Assembly (NCBI GenBank): GCA_038255145.1
Contig: JBBSLP010000115.1
Coordinates: 1-7,994, forward strand
Direction of reading: 5' to 3'
Source: WHTX01 sp038255145
GTDB lineage: Bacteria; Actinomycetota; Acidimicrobiia; Acidimicrobiales; CAIXPF01
DNA length: 7,994 bases
Under the pieces are notes generated by a model. The model was not told the origin of the DNA. It saw only the letters and a program-made list of their open reading frames with translations, and searched no databases. The position numbers and the translations under genes are program-made. Shown piece by piece: positions 7,352-7,994 of this stretch (the first letter of the stretch is position 1; the number at the start of each line of letters is the position of its first letter).

Positions 7352-7422
7352 TCGAGGGGCGGCCACCTCACGTGTCGAGGGGTGGCCACCTCACGTGTCG
7401 AGGGGTGGCCAGCGTCCACGTG
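7352..7422. repeat. 23-bp tandem repeat carrying CACGTG palindromes
   Basis: Two full 23-bp units (7352-7374 and 7375-7397) differ by one base. They are followed by a third copy that matches over 7398-7410 and then diverges but still ends in CACGTG. CACGTG hexamers fall at 7369-7374, 7392-7397 and 7417-7422, spaced 23 and 25 bases. The second junction also contains the ten-base palindrome GGTGGCCACC (7381-7390). The 23-bp period breaks any reading frame, so this is non-coding. It lies 134-204 bases upstream of the CAP gene ATG, between that gene and the plus-strand remnant. Confidence 0.85.
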
Positions 7423-7452
7423 ACGGGCACGCACCGCGGTCCGGGCTCTGAT

Positions 7453-7870
7453 GTGGGCCGACTGGCCGCTCTGCCCGACCACCCCGACGGTCGCTCCTGG
7501 GCGGCACTCGGAGGCGCCGCCTCCCTGCCGCTGGCCGCGCCGGCGATCGTGCTCGGCTCCGGCCGGGACCTGGTCGAGTGGGGCCACCTCGTGGCTGCCG
7601 GCGGTCCGCGCGTGCCGGCCTGTGGTCACACCCACCTGGCCGACGTGCTCACCGGCGCCGAGCGCCTCGGGGCCCCGCCCACGGGCGATCTGGCTGGCCC
7701 GCGCCCTGGTCGATGACCTGGACCGGGCCGGGAGCCGGCCTGTCCCTCGTCGTCGTCCGGATCCACCTGTCACAGACCTCACGCCAGGGGACGCCTACGG
7801 CGTCTACCTGATGAGCAACCGAACGACAGCGGGCCACTCCGGCGCACTGGTCATCAGCGAGAGGCAGCAC
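7453..7870 (+). pseudogene. Probable frameshifted gene remnant, identity uncertain
   Basis: Two adjoining stretches look protein-coding in different frames. From the GTG at 7453 one frame reads GRLAALPDHPDGRSW, PLAAPAIVLGSGRDLVEWG and ACGHTHLADVLTGAERLG, with mostly G/C third positions; it stops at 7714-7716. From about 7691 the next frame reads WLARALVDDLDRAG, then DLTPGDAYGVYLMSNRTTAG and GALVISERQH, and runs without a stop into the SnoaL-like ATG. This second part weakly resembles the N-terminus of 2-keto-4-pentenoate hydratase (MhpD-type) proteins, where an L-x-x-A-x-x-x-P segment precedes an 'L-x-x-x-x-A-Y' motif. The GHTH motif in the first part occurs in metallophosphoesterases, but nothing else of that family is visible. 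No good ribosome site precedes the GTG. It could be a decayed gene, a sequencing error or chance open frames. Confidence 0.3.
7859..7864 (+). promoter_or_regulatory. Ribosome binding site of the SnoaL-like gene
   Basis: GAGAGG with a six-base spacer (CAGCAC) to the ATG at 7871. It fixes this start even though the same frame is open far upstream. Confidence 0.65.
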
Positions 7871-7994
7871 ATGTCAGTAGAGGACAACAAGGCCATCGTC
7901 GGCCGTTGGTTCACCGAGTTCTGGGGCAAGGACGCCGATCTCGCCGTCATCGACGAGTTGGCGGCTCCCGACATCCGCTTCGAGTACTCGTTGC
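7871..7994 (+). CDS. SnoaL-like / ester cyclase family protein, 3' part cut off by the window
   Basis: Forty-one codons are visible, reading MSVEDNKAIVGRWFTEFWG, then DLAVIDELAAPDIRFEYSL. This is the first helix pair and first strand of an NTF2-fold protein of the SnoaL-like polyketide cyclase or ester cyclase type: an N-terminal 'NK-x-x-V-x-x-(W/F)' helix, then 'D-x-x-x-x-D-E-L-x-A-P-D-(I/F)'. Members are usually around 120-150 residues; most have no proven substrate and act as small cytoplasmic enzymes or binding proteins. The active-site residues lie beyond the window. A good ribosome site precedes the ATG. The codon use contains more A and T than the neighbouring genes at the very start. 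Confidence 0.75.
   Translation, partial: MSVEDNKAIVGRWFTEFWGKDADLAVIDELAAPDIRFEYSL

Larger units (their letters stand above)
7219..7450. other. Upstream region of the CAP protein gene without a gene
   Basis: No convincing coding sequence on either strand. It holds the CAP gene ribosome site, the TTGCGC palindrome, the small CTGTTACAG palindrome, an inverted pair CTCGA/TCGAG at 7341-7356 and the CACGTG tandem repeat. I could not pick out a confident sigma-70-type promoter, although the CAP gene promoter must lie here if it is not further upstream. Confidence 0.6.

Noticed and set aside
7352..7422. CRISPR-like array
   Set aside because: The repeats are directly adjacent with no spacers and no cas genes are present.
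6823..7716. Single plus-strand open frame running from inside the CAP gene to 7716
   Set aside because: Its first half is antisense to the CAP signal peptide and domain, and its middle crosses the non-coding repeats. Only the last third looks coding-like, and that is listed separately as a remnant.
7453..7716. Metallophosphoesterase gene suggested by a GHTH motif
   Set aside because: Only this four-residue motif fits; the metal-binding motifs that should come earlier are absent.
7294..7782. Minus-strand open frame of 162 codons upstream of the CAP gene
   Set aside because: Arg/Gly-rich, no motif, crosses the 23-bp repeats, and is antisense to better coding-like sequence.

Overview
The window is very GC-rich DNA with strong G/C preference at third codon positions. 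It is most likely from a high-GC actinobacterium. The main evidence is an ERCC4-type nuclease fused to an Lsr2 DNA-binding tail and a large SARP/AfsR-type regulator; both architectures are characteristic of Actinomycetota. The protein style would suit Acidimicrobiia or a related lineage, but that finer placement is inference.

Layout. (1) Positions 24-992, plus strand: ERCC4-Lsr2 fusion protein; its true start may lie off the left edge. (2) A 30-bp convergent gap with a short perfect hairpin. (3) Positions 1023-4409, minus strand: AfsR-like regulator of about 1128 residues, with winged helix, BTAD, STAND/NB-ARC ATPase and a TPR-like C-terminal half. (4) A 118-bp gap holding a nested inverted repeat. 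(5) Positions 4528-7218, minus strand: secreted multidomain CAP/SCP protein of 896 residues, with signal peptide, degenerate CAP domain, Ig-like and MAM-like beta-sandwiches, a Pro/Thr linker built on a 15-bp minisatellite, and two tandem copies of a 'WWK' jelly-roll module. (6) Positions 7219-7870: mostly non-genic. It holds a perfect palindrome just upstream of the CAP gene, a 23-bp tandem repeat carrying regularly spaced CACGTG palindromes, and what looks like a frameshifted gene remnant. (7) Positions 7871-7994, plus strand: the first 41 codons of a SnoaL-like/ester cyclase (NTF2-fold) gene cut by the window edge.

How the genes relate. The CAP gene and the regulator are transcribed in the same direction, CAP first. 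They could be partly co-transcribed, or the regulator may have its own promoter in the 118-bp gap. The nuclease gene converges on the regulator and is probably unrelated. I see no CRISPR array, tRNA, rRNA, transposase or integrase. No complete new system is evident. The points most worth a second look are the CACGTG tandem repeats upstream of the CAP gene, the duplicated modules and altered CAP motif in the secreted protein, and the broken gene before the SnoaL-like ORF.
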